A stretch of DNA of 64,000 bases from Polynucleobacter sp. MWH-P3-07-1 (GCF_018687555.1 NZ_CP061296.1:620001-684000); one strand, 5' to 3'. Positions 9,384 through 19,615 are shown, counted from the stretch's first letter. Notes: generated from the sequence alone by a model not told the origin. Translations and numbers: made by a program.

Positions 9384-10802
9384 TCATTCTTCCAGGACCC
9401 AAGTATCTTTGGTGCCGCCACCTTGAGAGGAGTTCACCACTAGCGAACCTTCTTTTAAAGCAACTCGCGTCAGTCCACCTGGAACCATCTTGATGGTTTT
9501 TCCAGATAGAACAAATGGTCTTAAATCAATATGGCGAGGTGCTACGCCTGACTCGACAAAGGTTGGGCAAGTTGAGAGAGCAAGCGTTGGCTGGGCAATA
9601 TATTTATCCGGATTGGCCACAAGATGTGCTCTAAATTCTTCAATCTCTGCTTTAGTAGAAGCAGGTCCAACCAACATTCCATAACCACCGGCACCATGCG
9701 TTAACTTCACCACCAATTGATCCAGGTTGGCTAAGGTGTAGGCCAGATCATCCGGTTTACGACACTGAAAAGTCGGCACATTATTGAGAATGGGCTTTTC
9801 ACCAAGATAGAACTCAATCATGTCGGGCACATACGGGTAGATAGATTTGTCATCTGCGATACCCGTGCCAATCGCATTGGCTAAAGTGACATTACCAGCT
9901 CGATAGGCGGATAAGAGTCCTGCAACTCCGAGCGTGGAATCGGAGCGGAACGATAGTGGGTCTAGGAAATCATCATCAACTCGGCGATAGATCACATCGA
10001 CTCGTTCTGGGCCCTGGGTGGTGCGCATAAAGACCTGCTCGTTCTTCACAAACAGATCCTTCCCTTCCACTAACTCAACACCCATTTGTTGCGCTAAGTA
10101 GCTATGCTCAAAATAGGCTGAGTTATACATGCCGGGAGTCAACACAACTACGTTAGGTTTCTTGACATCGTCAGGCTTAACTGATTTGAGGCACTCCAAT
10201 AAGAGGTCAGGGTAATGCTCAACTGGGGCGACACGATATTTTTGGAACAGATCAGGGAAAAGACGCATCATCATCTTGCGATCTTCGACCATGTATGAGA
10301 CCCCCGACGGAACGCGCAAGTTGTCTTCTAAGACGTAGAACTCACCTTCACCTGCGCGCACAATATCGATCCCGGCAATTTGCGCATAGATATCTCTGGG
10401 GATATCCACATTCCGCATTTCAGGGCGGTACTGCGCATTGTTGAAGATTTGTTCAGCAGGAATAATTCCAGCTTTGATAATCTCTTCTTCGTGATAGACG
10501 TCATAGATAAATCGATTGAGTGCCTTGACGCGTTGACGTAAACCTTTTTCTAATTGCTCCCATTCCTTAGCTGCAAAGATTCGAGGCACTTGATCAAACG
10601 GAATGGTTCTTTCAGAACCCAAGTCGTCGCCATAGACAGCAAAGGTAATGCCAACCCGACGGAAAATAAGGTCAGCCTCAGCTCGCTTGAGACCCATGAG
10701 GGTATCGCTTTGCTGTCTTAGCCAGTTATGGAATATCTGGTAGTGGGGCCGCGCTTTACCTGCGGCATCGAGCATCTCATCAAAAGGCAATTTCATAGTC
10801 AC
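9384..10802 (-). CDS. Circularly permuted ATP-grasp enzyme (DUF404/DUF407 type)
   Basis: This 472-residue protein is a predicted ATP-dependent carboxylate-amine ligase with the ATP-grasp subdomains permuted. Visible features include the N-terminal FRRVGITFAVYGDD region, VVLTPGMYNSAYFEHSYLAQQMGVELVEG, the RRVDDDFLDPLSFRSDS segment, IGTGIADDKSIYPY, and the C-terminal RHIDLRPFVL and LVVNSSQGGGTKDTWVLEE. It is the first gene of the four-gene Anbu locus, so the promoter should lie between 10803 and the smpB stop at 10908. A ligase followed by alpha-E, transglutaminase and a proteasome-like protease suggests a make-and-trim peptide system; that is an inference from context. Confidence 0.92.
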   Translation of the reverse strand: MTMKLPFDEMLDAAGKARPHYQIFHNWLRQQSDTLMGLKRAEADLIFRRVGITFAVYGDDLGSERTIPFDQVPRIFAAKEWEQLEKGLRQRVKALNRFIYDVYHEEEIIKAGIIPAEQIFNNAQYRPEMRNVDIPRDIYAQIAGIDIVRAGEGEFYVLEDNLRVPSGVSYMVEDRKMMMRLFPDLFQKYRVAPVEHYPDLLLECLKSVKPDDVKKPNVVVLTPGMYNSAYFEHSYLAQQMGVELVEGKDLFVKNEQVFMRTTQGPERVDVIYRRVDDDFLDPLSFRSDSTLGVAGLLSAYRAGNVTLANAIGTGIADDKSIYPYVPDMIEFYLGEKPILNNVPTFQCRKPDDLAYTLANLDQLVVKLTHGAGGYGMLVGPASTKAEIEEFRAHLVANPDKYIAQPTLALSTCPTFVESGVAPRHIDLRPFVLSGKTIKMVPGGLTRVALKEGSLVVNSSQGGGTKDTWVLEE

Positions 10803-10907
10803 AAACTAACGCCTTCGAGATGACAACAATGTAAAGAGTGGTGCGGCTTGGTGCCTTAATGCACCAATATGGTGAAAATTGCTCTAATTTCCTAGTCTAA
10901 GTGATTT

Positions 10908-11360
10908 CTAGCCATTTAGGTCACCCCGAGCAATACGACCCTTTTGGACTTCCCATTCACGCTCTTTGGTGGCTGCGCGCTTGTCATGCTGTTTCTTGCC
11001 CCTTGCCAATCCAATCTCGCATTTCACATTCCCTTTGGAGAAGTGTAGGTTGATTGGGACTAAGGTATACCCCTTTTGCTCGACTTTCCCTATGAGTTTG
11101 CGGATTTCAATGGCATTGAGGAGTAGCTTTCGGGTCCGCGTGTTATCGGGAACGATATGAGTTGATGCTGAAAGGAGGGGGGCAATATGCGCACCAATCA
11201 GAAAAAGCTCCGCCTGGCGAATGACCACATACGCTTCTTTAATTTGGGCACGACCTGCACGAATAGCCTTGACTTCCCAGCCTTCCAGAACCAGACCTGC
11301 CTCGAACCGTTCCTCGATAAAATAATCGAAGAAGGCTTTTTTGTTATCGACGATACTCAT
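10908..11360 (-). CDS. smpB: SmpB, SsrA-binding protein
   Basis: SmpB binds tmRNA and delivers it to stalled ribosomes for trans-translation. The 150-residue protein has the usual N-terminal core ([36 protein letters not shown]) and the basic C-terminal tail ([18 protein letters not shown]) that occupies the mRNA channel. It is divergent from ratA with only 24 bases between the starts, the common smpB/ratA arrangement in proteobacteria. The tmRNA gene itself is not in the window. Confidence 0.96.
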   Translation of the reverse strand: MSIVDNKKAFFDYFIEERFEAGLVLEGWEVKAIRAGRAQIKEAYVVIRQAELFLIGAHIAPLLSASTHIVPDNTRTRKLLLNAIEIRKLIGKVEQKGYTLVPINLHFSKGNVKCEIGLARGKKQHDKRAATKEREWEVQKGRIARGDLNG

Positions 11361-11384
11361 ATTTTTACCTTCTCACGATCGATT

Positions 11385-11816
11385 ATGGCAGACGTCCACA
11401 AGACCGTTTTAATTGGCCAATCTGCTGAGCGCATGTATGGCTTAGTCACTGATGTTGCAAGCTACCCCGAGTTTTTGCCTTGGTGTGGCGGAGTGGAGAT
11501 TTTTGAGCAAACCGACACTGTCTTGGATGCCAAAATCAATATTCAATTTAAAGGGATTTCCCAGTATTTCCACACCCGTAATACCAATCATCGCCCAGAC
11601 TCCATTGATATGGTGTTTGTAGATGGCCCCTTCAAGCGTTTTTCTGGTCAATGGAAATTCATTTCTTTGCGGGAGGATGCCTGCAAGGTGGAATTCACTC
11701 TGGAATGGGAATTTAAGAATGTCCTCCTAGACAAAGTCATTGGACCTGTTTTTGGTTACATTGCTGGAACTTTTGTCGACTGTTTTGTGAAGCGTGCCGA
11801 GGATCTCGATGCTTGA
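11385..11816 (+). CDS. ratA: RatA/Coq10-family START-domain protein
   Basis: This 143-residue protein belongs to the polyketide-cyclase/START family that includes E. coli RatA (reported to block 70S ribosome assembly) and mitochondrial Coq10 (ubiquinone binding). Signatures are SAERMYGLVTDVASYPEFLPWCGG and the C-terminal FKNVLLDKVIGPVFGYIAGTFVDCFVKRAEDL. The start at 11385 is chosen by homology length; the frame stays open upstream to 11187, but that part is antisense to smpB. The stop overlaps rnfH by eight bases. Whether it acts as a toxin or in quinone chemistry here cannot be judged from sequence. Confidence 0.9.
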   Translation: MADVHKTVLIGQSAERMYGLVTDVASYPEFLPWCGGVEIFEQTDTVLDAKINIQFKGISQYFHTRNTNHRPDSIDMVFVDGPFKRFSGQWKFISLREDACKVEFTLEWEFKNVLLDKVIGPVFGYIAGTFVDCFVKRAEDLDA

Positions 11817-12147
11817 GATTTGGATTTGTGATGCCCGAGGAGAGGCACCCAAGACCACCCTATTTCAATTGGTATTAGCAGCAAATGAGGTCGCTACTGT
11901 GGGCTTGGCCTTGCAAAAGGCTGGAATTGCGAATGGACCTGATGACCCTGTTTTAAGCAGAAAGGGCTCCTTTGGGGTCTTTGGCAAGCGCAAGGATTGG
12001 GATAGCCCAATTTATGCGGGTGATCGCTTAGAGCTCTATTCCCCCTTGTTAATTGACCCCAAAACCGTCCGTCGAAAAAAGGCCAATCAGAACCAAGATG
12101 CCAAATTTCAGGCTGCAGCAGCTAGAAGAAAGGCAAGAAGGCTATAA
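11809..12147 (+). CDS. RnfH/RatB-family ubiquitin-like fold protein
   Basis: This small beta-grasp protein of 112 residues has the family pattern LALQKAGI, then VLSRKGSFGVFGKRKDWDSPIYAGDRLELYSPLLIDPKTVRRKKA and a basic tail. It is encoded directly after ratA with overlapping codons, the conserved ratA-ratB (rnfH) pair. The start at 11809 (MLEIWICDA) is preferred over one five codons upstream. RatB was once proposed as an antitoxin, but this is not well supported, and the name RnfH came from association with rnf genes. The function should be treated as unknown. A TATAAT box for guaB overlaps its end. Confidence 0.88.
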   Translation: MLEIWICDARGEAPKTTLFQLVLAANEVATVGLALQKAGIANGPDDPVLSRKGSFGVFGKRKDWDSPIYAGDRLELYSPLLIDPKTVRRKKANQNQDAKFQAAAARRKARRL

Positions 12148-12148
12148 T
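12143..12148 (+). promoter_or_regulatory. Candidate -10 box of the guaB promoter
   Basis: A perfect TATAAT lies 25 bases before the guaB ATG, overlapping the rnfH stop. No good -35 hexamer is seen at 16-18 bases upstream, so activation by a regulator or an alternative contact is possible. Confidence 0.4.
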
Positions 12149-12164
12149 CTGTTTTTGCGACTAG

Positions 12165-13640
<1,476 letters not shown>

Positions 13641-13663
13641 GACTTCATAAGGCTGTTTTCTCC

Positions 13664-15271
13664 GTGCACGACAAGATACTGATTCTCGACTTTGGTTCAC
13701 AAGTTACCCAACTCATTGCTAGGCGTGTACGTGACGGAAAAGTCTATTCTGAAATCCACCCTTACGATTGCGATCCTGAATTTATTCGTCGCTTCGTTCA
13801 AGAAGAGGGCTGCAAAGGCATCATCCTCTCGGGCGGTCCAAGCTCTGTAACAGAATCAGGCAGCCCAAGAGCGCCAAAGATTGTTTTTGAATTAGGAATT
13901 CCTGTCCTGGGTATTTGCTATGGGATGCAAACCATGGCCACGCAACTGGGCGGCGCAGTAGCATCCGCAGAGTCTTTAGGCAAAGCCCGTGAATTTGGTT
14001 ACTCGGAAGTCAGGGCCCATGGCCATACAGCTTTGCTGAAAGGTATTCAAGACTTCTCGACGAGTGAAGGCCATGGCATTCTGAAAGTCTGGATGAGTCA
14101 TGGTGATTCCGTCACCAGCTTGCCAGAGTCTTTCAAGCTCATGGCTTCTACAGATTCCTGCCCGATTGCCGGTATGGCGGATGAAGAGCGTCAGTTCTAT
14201 GCCTTTCAGTTTCATCCCGAGGTTACTCATACGCTGCAAGGCACCGCAATCATTAACCGCTTTGTGCATGAGATTTGTGGCTGCAAACCAGATTGGGTTA
14301 TGGGTGATTACATCAGCGAAGCTGTTGAAAAAATCCAGAAGCAGGTTGGGAATGAAGAGGTCATTCTTGGTTTATCCGGCGGCGTAGACTCCAGCGTTGC
14401 TGCTGCTTTAATCCATAGAGCGATTGGCGACCAGTTGACTTGTGTATTTGTTGATCACGGTTTGCTGCGGCTCAATGAAGGCGATATGGTGATGGAGATG
14501 TTTGCCAGAAATCTGGGCGTTAAAGTCATTCGGGTCGATGCAGCTCCAAAGTTCATGTCTGAGCTTGCTGGAATAGCTGACCCAGAGGCGAAACGCAAAA
14601 TTATTGGTAAAGAATTTGTGGAAATCTTCCAGAGTGAATCAGCTAAAGTTAAGAATGCGAAATGGTTGGCTCAGGGAACAATTTACCCGGACGTGATTGA
14701 GTCTGCAGGTAAGGGCAAGAAGGGCGCGCATACGATTAAGAGTCACCATAATGTGGGCGGTTTACCAGAAGATATGCATCTCAAATTATTAGAGCCCTTG
14801 CGCGAATTATTTAAAGATGAAGTCAGAGAGCTTGGCGTTGCGCTTGGCTTACCCAGGGAGATGGTCTATCGGCATCCCTTCCCAGGTCCTGGCCTTGGGG
14901 TTCGTATCTTGGGCGAAGTGAAACAAGAGTTTGCCAAATTACTACAACGTGCTGATGCGATCTTTATTGAAGAGTTGCGCAACACCGTGGATGAAGTTAG
15001 TGGCAAAAATTGGTATGACTTAACCAGTCAGGCTTTTGCCGTATTTCTCCCCGTCAAGTCTGTTGGTGTAATGGGCGATGGCAGAACCTATGAATATGTT
15101 GTTGCATTAAGAGCGGTGCAAACCCAAGACTTTATGACAGCGCATTGGGCTCACCTACCGCATGAGCTCTTGGGCAAAGTTTCGAATCGCATCATTAATG
15201 AAGTGCGTGGCATTAATCGAGTCGTCTATGACATCAGCGGCAAGCCGCCAGCTACCATAGAGTGGGAGTAG
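13664..15271 (+). CDS. guaA: GuaA, GMP synthase (glutamine-hydrolysing)
   Basis: GMP synthase aminates XMP to GMP using glutamine and ATP. The N-terminal class I amidotransferase domain has the nucleophile Cys at about residue 85 in GICYGMQ and the His-Glu pair in FHPEVTHT. The ATP pyrophosphatase domain has LSGGVDSSV, and the C-terminal dimerisation domain ends PPATIEWE. The start is a GTG at 13664. The last codons and stop (15261-15271) match a copy of the same bases at 31153-31162, so the true 3' end has probably been replaced by an integrated element without changing the protein. Confidence 0.97.
   Translation: MHDKILILDFGSQVTQLIARRVRDGKVYSEIHPYDCDPEFIRRFVQEEGCKGIILSGGPSSVTESGSPRAPKIVFELGIPVLGICYGMQTMATQLGGAVASAESLGKAREFGYSEVRAHGHTALLKGIQDFSTSEGHGILKVWMSHGDSVTSLPESFKLMASTDSCPIAGMADEERQFYAFQFHPEVTHTLQGTAIINRFVHEICGCKPDWVMGDYISEAVEKIQKQVGNEEVILGLSGGVDSSVAAALIHRAIGDQLTCVFVDHGLLRLNEGDMVMEMFARNLGVKVIRVDAAPKFMSELAGIADPEAKRKIIGKEFVEIFQSESAKVKNAKWLAQGTIYPDVIESAGKGKKGAHTIKSHHNVGGLPEDMHLKLLEPLRELFKDEVRELGVALGLPREMVYRHPFPGPGLGVRILGEVKQEFAKLLQRADAIFIEELRNTVDEVSGKNWYDLTSQAFAVFLPVKSVGVMGDGRTYEYVVALRAVQTQDFMTAHWAHLPHELLGKVSNRIINEVRGINRVVYDISGKPPATIEWE
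15261..15270 (+). repeat. Candidate attL core at the guaA stop
   Basis: AGTGGGAGTA at the end of guaA matches AGTGGGAATA at 31153-31162 with one difference; the wider 18 bases agree at 14 positions. The 3' end of guaA is a known insertion site for integrative elements in proteobacteria. The recombinase gene lies just inside this end. Confidence 0.6.
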
Positions 15272-15284
15272 GAACTCAGGCTGT

Positions 15285-15305
15285 AACCCGCATAAATGCT
15301 GGGTT
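15285..15305 (+). other. Hairpin downstream of guaA
   Basis: AACCC-GCAT pairs with ATGC-(T)-GGGTT around a two-base loop, with a single bulged T. There is no T-run after it, so termination would be weak. Its 3' half (AATGCTGGGT) recurs at the other end of the island at 31123-31132. Confidence 0.4.
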
Positions 15306-15310
15306 TCAAT

Positions 15311-15391
15311 GTTACACAAAAGTTTCACAGCTTAAATAAGTGCTTGATTTTATTGGCTACTGAATTTAAAGTTACACACATTCCTACACAG
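15311..15391 (+). repeat. Left-end GTTACACA repeats (possible integrase arm sites)
   Basis: GTTACACAAA at 15311-15320 and GTTACACACA at 15371-15380 are each followed by a weaker copy (GTTTCACAG at 15322, CCTACACAG at 15383). The same motif recurs at the right end of the island. This is the pattern expected for arm-type binding sites of a lambda-like tyrosine recombinase; binding is not shown. Confidence 0.45.
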
Positions 15392-15432
15392 CAATGCAGC
15401 TATTCAAAACAGTAGCCACTTGAGCCTAAAAA

Positions 15433-16695
15433 ATGACGCTGAAAAAAAAGATATTTAATGATGGCGAAATATTAATTTACGATGAAGCCATCATTTACAA
15501 AAGAGGGGACATTTGGCAATTTAGACTGTGGCTTAAAAAAGAAAATAGATATGCGAGATTGAGTTTAAAAACTCAAAAGGTATCGGTTGCTGTTGATTTG
15601 GCAAAAAAACACTTCACAAAAATAAAAGCTCATGTTGATTCGGGTAAAACTTATTACTCACGAACCACAAAAGACGGCGTTGAAATGTACTTGGAATATA
15701 GAAAAGGACATATTGACGGGAAGACAACTAAGGGTATCGTTAAAGGTCGATTTAGTACGATCAGAACACACTTAGAGCATTGGCTTGATTACATCGATAA
15801 AGACGTAAAGCTAAAAGAGCTAGACCGCATGAGTGGCGAAGGTTACGCTGAAGCAAGAGAAAGACCCGACAGCAAAAACCCTATTAGCCTGTCCACAATC
15901 TTAAATGAGCAAAGCACCATTAATGCAATGATGAAATGGCTGCACAAAAAAGGTGAAACTTACATTGATGGCTTTGATTTTGAGACCATCTCGAAAAAGA
16001 ATAAAACGGAAGAGGATGTAAAGCGTTCATCATTTACTGATGAGGAAGTTGGAGAAATAAGGGATGCAATACCAAAGTACATATTTGAAGCTAAAAAAGA
16101 TATGACGAATTTAGCTAACCGATCAAAAGTGTTAGCCGGTTATTACTTGTTGATTGCATCAATATCGGGTCTACGTACTGGCGAGCAAAAGCAGCTAAAG
16201 TGGAAGGACATACATTTTGAAGAAGTCCAAAAAAATAAAGTAGATATCAGTGTAGTAAAGATAAGTGTTCGCAAGGAAACTTCAAAAGTGCGCAAAGCTC
16301 GAAAATTTTATGTGCGCGACAAGGAGTATTTTGATGATCTCTATAAACTGACAATACCAAATCACAAAAAGAAACCATACGCGAACAACTTTGTGTTTAG
16401 CTACGATGGGGAAGCGGTCGTTAGCCAACGTGCCATTCTTTATCACTTTAAAGAAATTTTAAAGTTAGCTAAAGTGAATCGCAAGAACCGTGAATTAGTT
16501 CCTTATAGCTTTAGACATTACTTCATCACACATCGAATAAAAAGCGGCTTGAGCTATAAAGATATTGCTGATATGTGCGGTACAAGCATTACTCAGATTG
16601 AGAAAACCTACTATCACATAGATCGTGAAATCATGCTGACCCAAGCATTAGCTGATTATATTGTTACCGATGATGGAATCATAGTTCCTCAGTAA
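15433..16695 (+). CDS. Tyrosine recombinase/integrase of the guaA island
   Basis: This 420-residue protein is a phage-type site-specific recombinase that should integrate and excise the island. The N-terminal part is an arm-binding and core-binding region. The C-terminal catalytic domain shows the first Arg in SGLRTGEQKQLKW (about residue 247), the H-x-x-R box in YSFRHYFITHR, and the nucleophile Tyr in QIEKTYYHID near residue 392. The gene starts 160 bases inside the guaA end, reading into the island. It is A-rich and Lys-rich compared with the guaA region. No strong ribosome site precedes the ATG. Confidence 0.88.
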   Translation: MTLKKKIFNDGEILIYDEAIIYKRGDIWQFRLWLKKENRYARLSLKTQKVSVAVDLAKKHFTKIKAHVDSGKTYYSRTTKDGVEMYLEYRKGHIDGKTTKGIVKGRFSTIRTHLEHWLDYIDKDVKLKELDRMSGEGYAEARERPDSKNPISLSTILNEQSTINAMMKWLHKKGETYIDGFDFETISKKNKTEEDVKRSSFTDEEVGEIRDAIPKYIFEAKKDMTNLANRSKVLAGYYLLIASISGLRTGEQKQLKWKDIHFEEVQKNKVDISVVKISVRKETSKVRKARKFYVRDKEYFDDLYKLTIPNHKKKPYANNFVFSYDGEAVVSQRAILYHFKEILKLAKVNRKNRELVPYSFRHYFITHRIKSGLSYKDIADMCGTSITQIEKTYYHIDREIMLTQALADYIVTDDGIIVPQ

Positions 16696-16729
16696 CTCTA
16701 TCAATTGTCAAATTAATTTACAAATAAAT

Positions 16730-17746
16730 CTAGATCGAAAGATTTGGATGGGCTCTAAGTATTTTTGCTTTTATGTCGTCCCAGTCATAGTAGGGAGTTA
16801 TCACTTTAGATTGAACTGGAAAGTTGTCAATTGATGCGTGTTCGGCAATGTATTGAGCAGCTCTAATTGCTCTGTTGACATGTGCTGCCAACTCAGATTT
16901 CATAAGAGCTACGTTGGGCTTATCTTTAGTTTGGTCTAGTTTTTTGTCGCGGTAAGAACTGCTGAATTCAACCATTTCACCTAGTTGCCATAAGGTTCGT
17001 TTGGGGTAAAACGCCTTGCAGATGAGTAATTTTAATTTTTTTACTAATGCATCTGGCCTTTCTCTTTTAACAGCGAGTAATTTCCGCCTTCTGTATTCAG
17101 CCCCTTGTACTTTTAATATCATGTCGTAGTGCATTTGAATTAGAAAAGTAGTGTGCTCAATAGCTATTCTTTTAGGCAAACTAGTTGGAACAGCTATCAA
17201 CACAGTTTTAGGCCAAGCTTGATTGTTGGCAATCATCTTTATGTATTGGAGGGCTTCAGACATTACTTTAGGATCGCTTAGATTTGATATACCAGGATGA
17301 TTAGATGTCCCTAAAAATTTCACGTCCTCTCTATTTGTCCAATTGTCAAAAATATACCTCCCTTTATCTGCATACCAATCAAAGTAACGGCGATGTATGT
17401 CGCCATACTCAGCATGCGTGTTTAGCATTTTTGCAAACACTGCTTCAATGTGCTTTTCATCTTCCTTGCTTAGCTTTTTGGATTTCGGATTAACAAGGCT
17501 TCGCTGCTTAATGGTTTCAAGGTTGCGAATGTACAGGCTCTTAAAGCCATCAAACAACTCCTGTTCGGATTGTGATACTTGATCATTTAAGTAGCTAAAA
17601 GAGGGGCTTATACGCATGAACTCAATGCGCAGCTGATCCATATCCGCTGCTTCAAGGTCTTTAAGGCTGTAGAACTTTGGAGCCTCAAGTATCAGATCAT
17701 CTGTTTGATCAAGGTAATTTGCTGCGGAATCAATTTTTTTGTTCAT
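16730..17746 (-). CDS. Orphan protein, 338 residues
   Basis: I do not recognise this protein. It appears soluble and mostly helical, with no signal peptide or membrane segment, and has a basic central stretch (EYRRRKLLAVKRERPDALVKKLKLL) that could contact nucleic acid. It converges with the integrase (35 bases between stops) and is divergent from the next orphan gene, from which it is separated by a nested dyad. Base composition is A/T-rich like the integrase. Its position between the integrase and the recombinase module suggests an island housekeeping role, but this is a guess. Confidence 0.7.
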   Translation of the reverse strand: MNKKIDSAANYLDQTDDLILEAPKFYSLKDLEAADMDQLRIEFMRISPSFSYLNDQVSQSEQELFDGFKSLYIRNLETIKQRSLVNPKSKKLSKEDEKHIEAVFAKMLNTHAEYGDIHRRYFDWYADKGRYIFDNWTNREDVKFLGTSNHPGISNLSDPKVMSEALQYIKMIANNQAWPKTVLIAVPTSLPKRIAIEHTTFLIQMHYDMILKVQGAEYRRRKLLAVKRERPDALVKKLKLLICKAFYPKRTLWQLGEMVEFSSSYRDKKLDQTKDKPNVALMKSELAAHVNRAIRAAQYIAEHASIDNFPVQSKVITPYYDWDDIKAKILRAHPNLSI

Positions 17747-17750
17747 TTTT

Positions 17751-17792
17751 TATAGTCAAATAAAAACATTGTTTTTTTGGTAAAAGACTATA
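17751..17792. promoter_or_regulatory. Nested dyad between two divergent orphan genes
   Basis: TATAGTC (17751-17757) and GACTATA (17786-17792) form a perfect outer inverted repeat. Inside it AAAAACA-T-TGTTTTT (17762-17776) is a second perfect palindrome. The element fills the space between the divergent starts at 17746 and 17857, as expected for a shared operator. The regulator is unknown. Confidence 0.45.
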
Positions 17793-17856
17793 TCACAAAT
17801 AAATGGCACATTTCACTTCACAGCAATTTCGCTGTTATTTGAAAAAAGGAATTGAA

Positions 17857-18927
17857 ATGAAACACATTGAACTCTATTTAGATGCCATGCCTGCTGATGT
17901 TGATGTGGACTTAGTAAATTTATCTATACCCCCTGTAACAACATTTCGTGATTTTTTTGCAGTGCCTGATGTGGTAATTGTTAAACAACCAAGCATGGGG
18001 GAGAAAAAGAAAGCACTTGTAGATGAGTTCATTCAGTCTGCAGATAAATTAGCAGCGAGATTTGAAATTATTGATGATCAGCTCTTATCACGTGGAAATA
18101 AGGAGTTATATGAGTGGCTGGCAAATATTTATGATTTAGGCTTGGATATTGAACAATCAAAATTGCGTGAAGATATTGTTGACTCACTACGTGAAGCTAT
18201 TAAAGAAGCTTCAGCAACTGTTGGCAATAAAGGCAAGATGCCATCGAAAAAAACTTCTGTAATGAAACTTGTGCTTAAGCACACTCTCAAAAAAATCGAC
18301 CGTCAAACAATACATAATTACGGTCGCGTTTTAGACACAGCTTTTAAAGATGATATTCCAGCTGTAAAGTTAGTTAATTACATTGAATCTAAAGGGGGAA
18401 TTGCAAAAATAAAAAGTAATAACGCAGAATCTGAAAAACATGAGAAATTACGAGAAGAGATGCAAGAGCGGGCAAAATTAATTCGACGTATTTTTTTAGT
18501 TGATTGCAAAAAATCAAATAATTGCATTAAGTACGACGATGGGCCTCGTAAATTATCAGTATTCCCTCTCGCTAATAAATCGCCGAGAAGTGTTAAGTCA
18601 GAAGATCTTGGCGATTTTCAAGTTTTTATTTCGCAATATGACTCAAAAACTGAGGAATATCGCATTGCCAATTGTTTTCAATTTGGATCAGCTGCTGAAA
18701 ACTATATTTTCAAATATATAGCAGAGCGTATTAATACGGAAAATAATGAATTACTTGAGTACGCTCAGCTTAAAGAAATTGAAGTTTTTGGCAAATCGCG
18801 TGAGCAGGCTATTGAGCAGAATAAAATCGAGGAGCTAAAGCGACAAAAGGCATTTGATGATATTCAAATTGCTCGTTTAGAAGAGCTTGAGAAGCCTGAA
18901 TTTTATGATACGCAAGAACTTGCGTAA
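17857..18927 (+). CDS. Orphan protein, 356 residues
   Basis: I do not recognise this protein. The start at 17857 (MKHIELYLDAMP) is preferred because AAGGA lies seven bases upstream; an in-frame ATG at 17803 adds 18 residues. It is predicted helical and charged, with a Lys-rich linker (GNKGKMPSKKTSVMK) near residue 130, a possible coiled coil around residues 200-220 (ESEKHEKLREEMQERAKLIRR), and another at the C-terminus (IEQNKIEELKRQKAFDDIQIARLEELEK). No membrane segment is seen. It is divergent from the 338-residue orphan and may be co-regulated with it. A strong terminator follows. Confidence 0.72.
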   Translation: MKHIELYLDAMPADVDVDLVNLSIPPVTTFRDFFAVPDVVIVKQPSMGEKKKALVDEFIQSADKLAARFEIIDDQLLSRGNKELYEWLANIYDLGLDIEQSKLREDIVDSLREAIKEASATVGNKGKMPSKKTSVMKLVLKHTLKKIDRQTIHNYGRVLDTAFKDDIPAVKLVNYIESKGGIAKIKSNNAESEKHEKLREEMQERAKLIRRIFLVDCKKSNNCIKYDDGPRKLSVFPLANKSPRSVKSEDLGDFQVFISQYDSKTEEYRIANCFQFGSAAENYIFKYIAERINTENNELLEYAQLKEIEVFGKSREQAIEQNKIEELKRQKAFDDIQIARLEELEKPEFYDTQELA

Positions 18928-18946
18928 CCAATAGGTTCAGTCAAAA

Positions 18947-18976
18947 AGTCCGCCATTTATTTGGCGGGCTTTTTTA
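18947..18976. terminator. Bidirectional terminator between the orphan gene and the small recombinase
   Basis: AGTCCGCCA pairs with TGGCGGGCT around TTTATT. It is followed by a T-run on the plus strand and, in reverse, by TTTTTGA on the minus strand, so it can end both convergent transcripts. Confidence 0.8.
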
Positions 18977-18996
18977 ACGTCAAATGATTTGACGTT
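18976..18996. repeat. 21-bp palindrome, copy 1 (left edge of the restriction-like module)
   Basis: AACGTCAAAT and ATTTGACGTT are perfect 10-bp inverted arms around one central G. The element touches the stop of the small recombinase. An almost identical copy is at 28842-28862 and a related dyad at about 30931-30951. The adjoining terminator does not need it, so a recombination site or protein-binding site is more likely. Confidence 0.6.
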
Positions 18997-19564
18997 AGAC
19001 CAATTCAACAGCGTTACGTAAGACACCTGGGCGCAGGTCAATGTAACGTTGTGTAGTGCTCATGTTTTGATGTCCTGCTAACGCCATCATTACCCGAACG
19101 CTAACGCCTTTTTCAGCTAGGTTAGTTAAGAAGCCACGGCGACCACTGTGGCTTGAACATCCGTCAAAGCCAGCGTTTTTGTAAATCCCATTAATAACTT
19201 GGGTAAGCGAATTGGCTGAGAAGCCTGCGCTGCGTTGGCTTGGAAATAAGGGCTGCTTTGGGTCACGTACACGCACAGTAAGTAAATAAGCGCCCAGTTC
19301 AGCTTGCATGCGCTCATTTAGCAGCACAGTTCGACTTTTATCGCCTTTAGTTTGCGCTGCACTTAATTGCACTTCTTTGCGCACAGTTCCATCGCTAGCC
19401 AGTACATCGCACACCCGTGTTGCAGCAACTTCGCCAATTCGCATGCCGGCTAGGTGAGTAAGCAGCAGGATTGCACGGTTGCGTTTTTGGTTTTTGGTTT
19501 TGGTAACGAAATCGAGTAAACGTTGCAGTTCGCGCTCATTCAAAGTTTTAGCTTGCTTGGTCAT
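18995..19564 (-). CDS. Minimal XerC-like tyrosine recombinase (catalytic domain only)
   Basis: This 189-residue protein contains all catalytic residues of a tyrosine recombinase: Arg in GMRIGEVAATRV, the H-x-x-R box in SHSGRRGF, the later His in LAGHQNMSTT, and the nucleophile in QRYIDLRPG. It lacks most of the N-terminal core-binding domain present in XerC/XerD (about 300 residues). The start at 19564 has AAGGAG eight bases upstream. A 36-bp inverted repeat lies over the region just upstream. It sits at one edge of the helicase-Mod-Res module and may act on the palindromes that bracket it. Confidence 0.85.
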   Translation of the reverse strand: MTKQAKTLNERELQRLLDFVTKTKNQKRNRAILLLTHLAGMRIGEVAATRVCDVLASDGTVRKEVQLSAAQTKGDKSRTVLLNERMQAELGAYLLTVRVRDPKQPLFPSQRSAGFSANSLTQVINGIYKNAGFDGCSSHSGRRGFLTNLAEKGVSVRVMMALAGHQNMSTTQRYIDLRPGVLRNAVELV

Positions 19565-19579
19565 CTTGAAACTCCTTGT

Positions 19580-19615
19580 CATATGGAAACAGTGCTAATA
19601 GTGTGTTTTCATATG
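19580..19615. promoter_or_regulatory. Inverted repeat upstream of the small recombinase
   Basis: CATATGGAAAC (19580-19590) faces GTTTTCATATG (19605-19615), 10 of 11 bases symmetric, with 14 bases between. It lies directly before the recombinase ribosome site, so autoregulation is plausible. Confidence 0.45.

Noticed and set aside
11187..11384. Upstream extension of ratA
   Set aside because: This part is antisense to smpB, and RatA-family proteins start at the ATG at 11385.
16703..16725. Fourth copy of the 21-bp palindrome after the integrase
   Set aside because: TGTCAAAT-TA-ATTTACA is only partly similar and much less symmetric than the other three; it may be chance in A/T-rich DNA.
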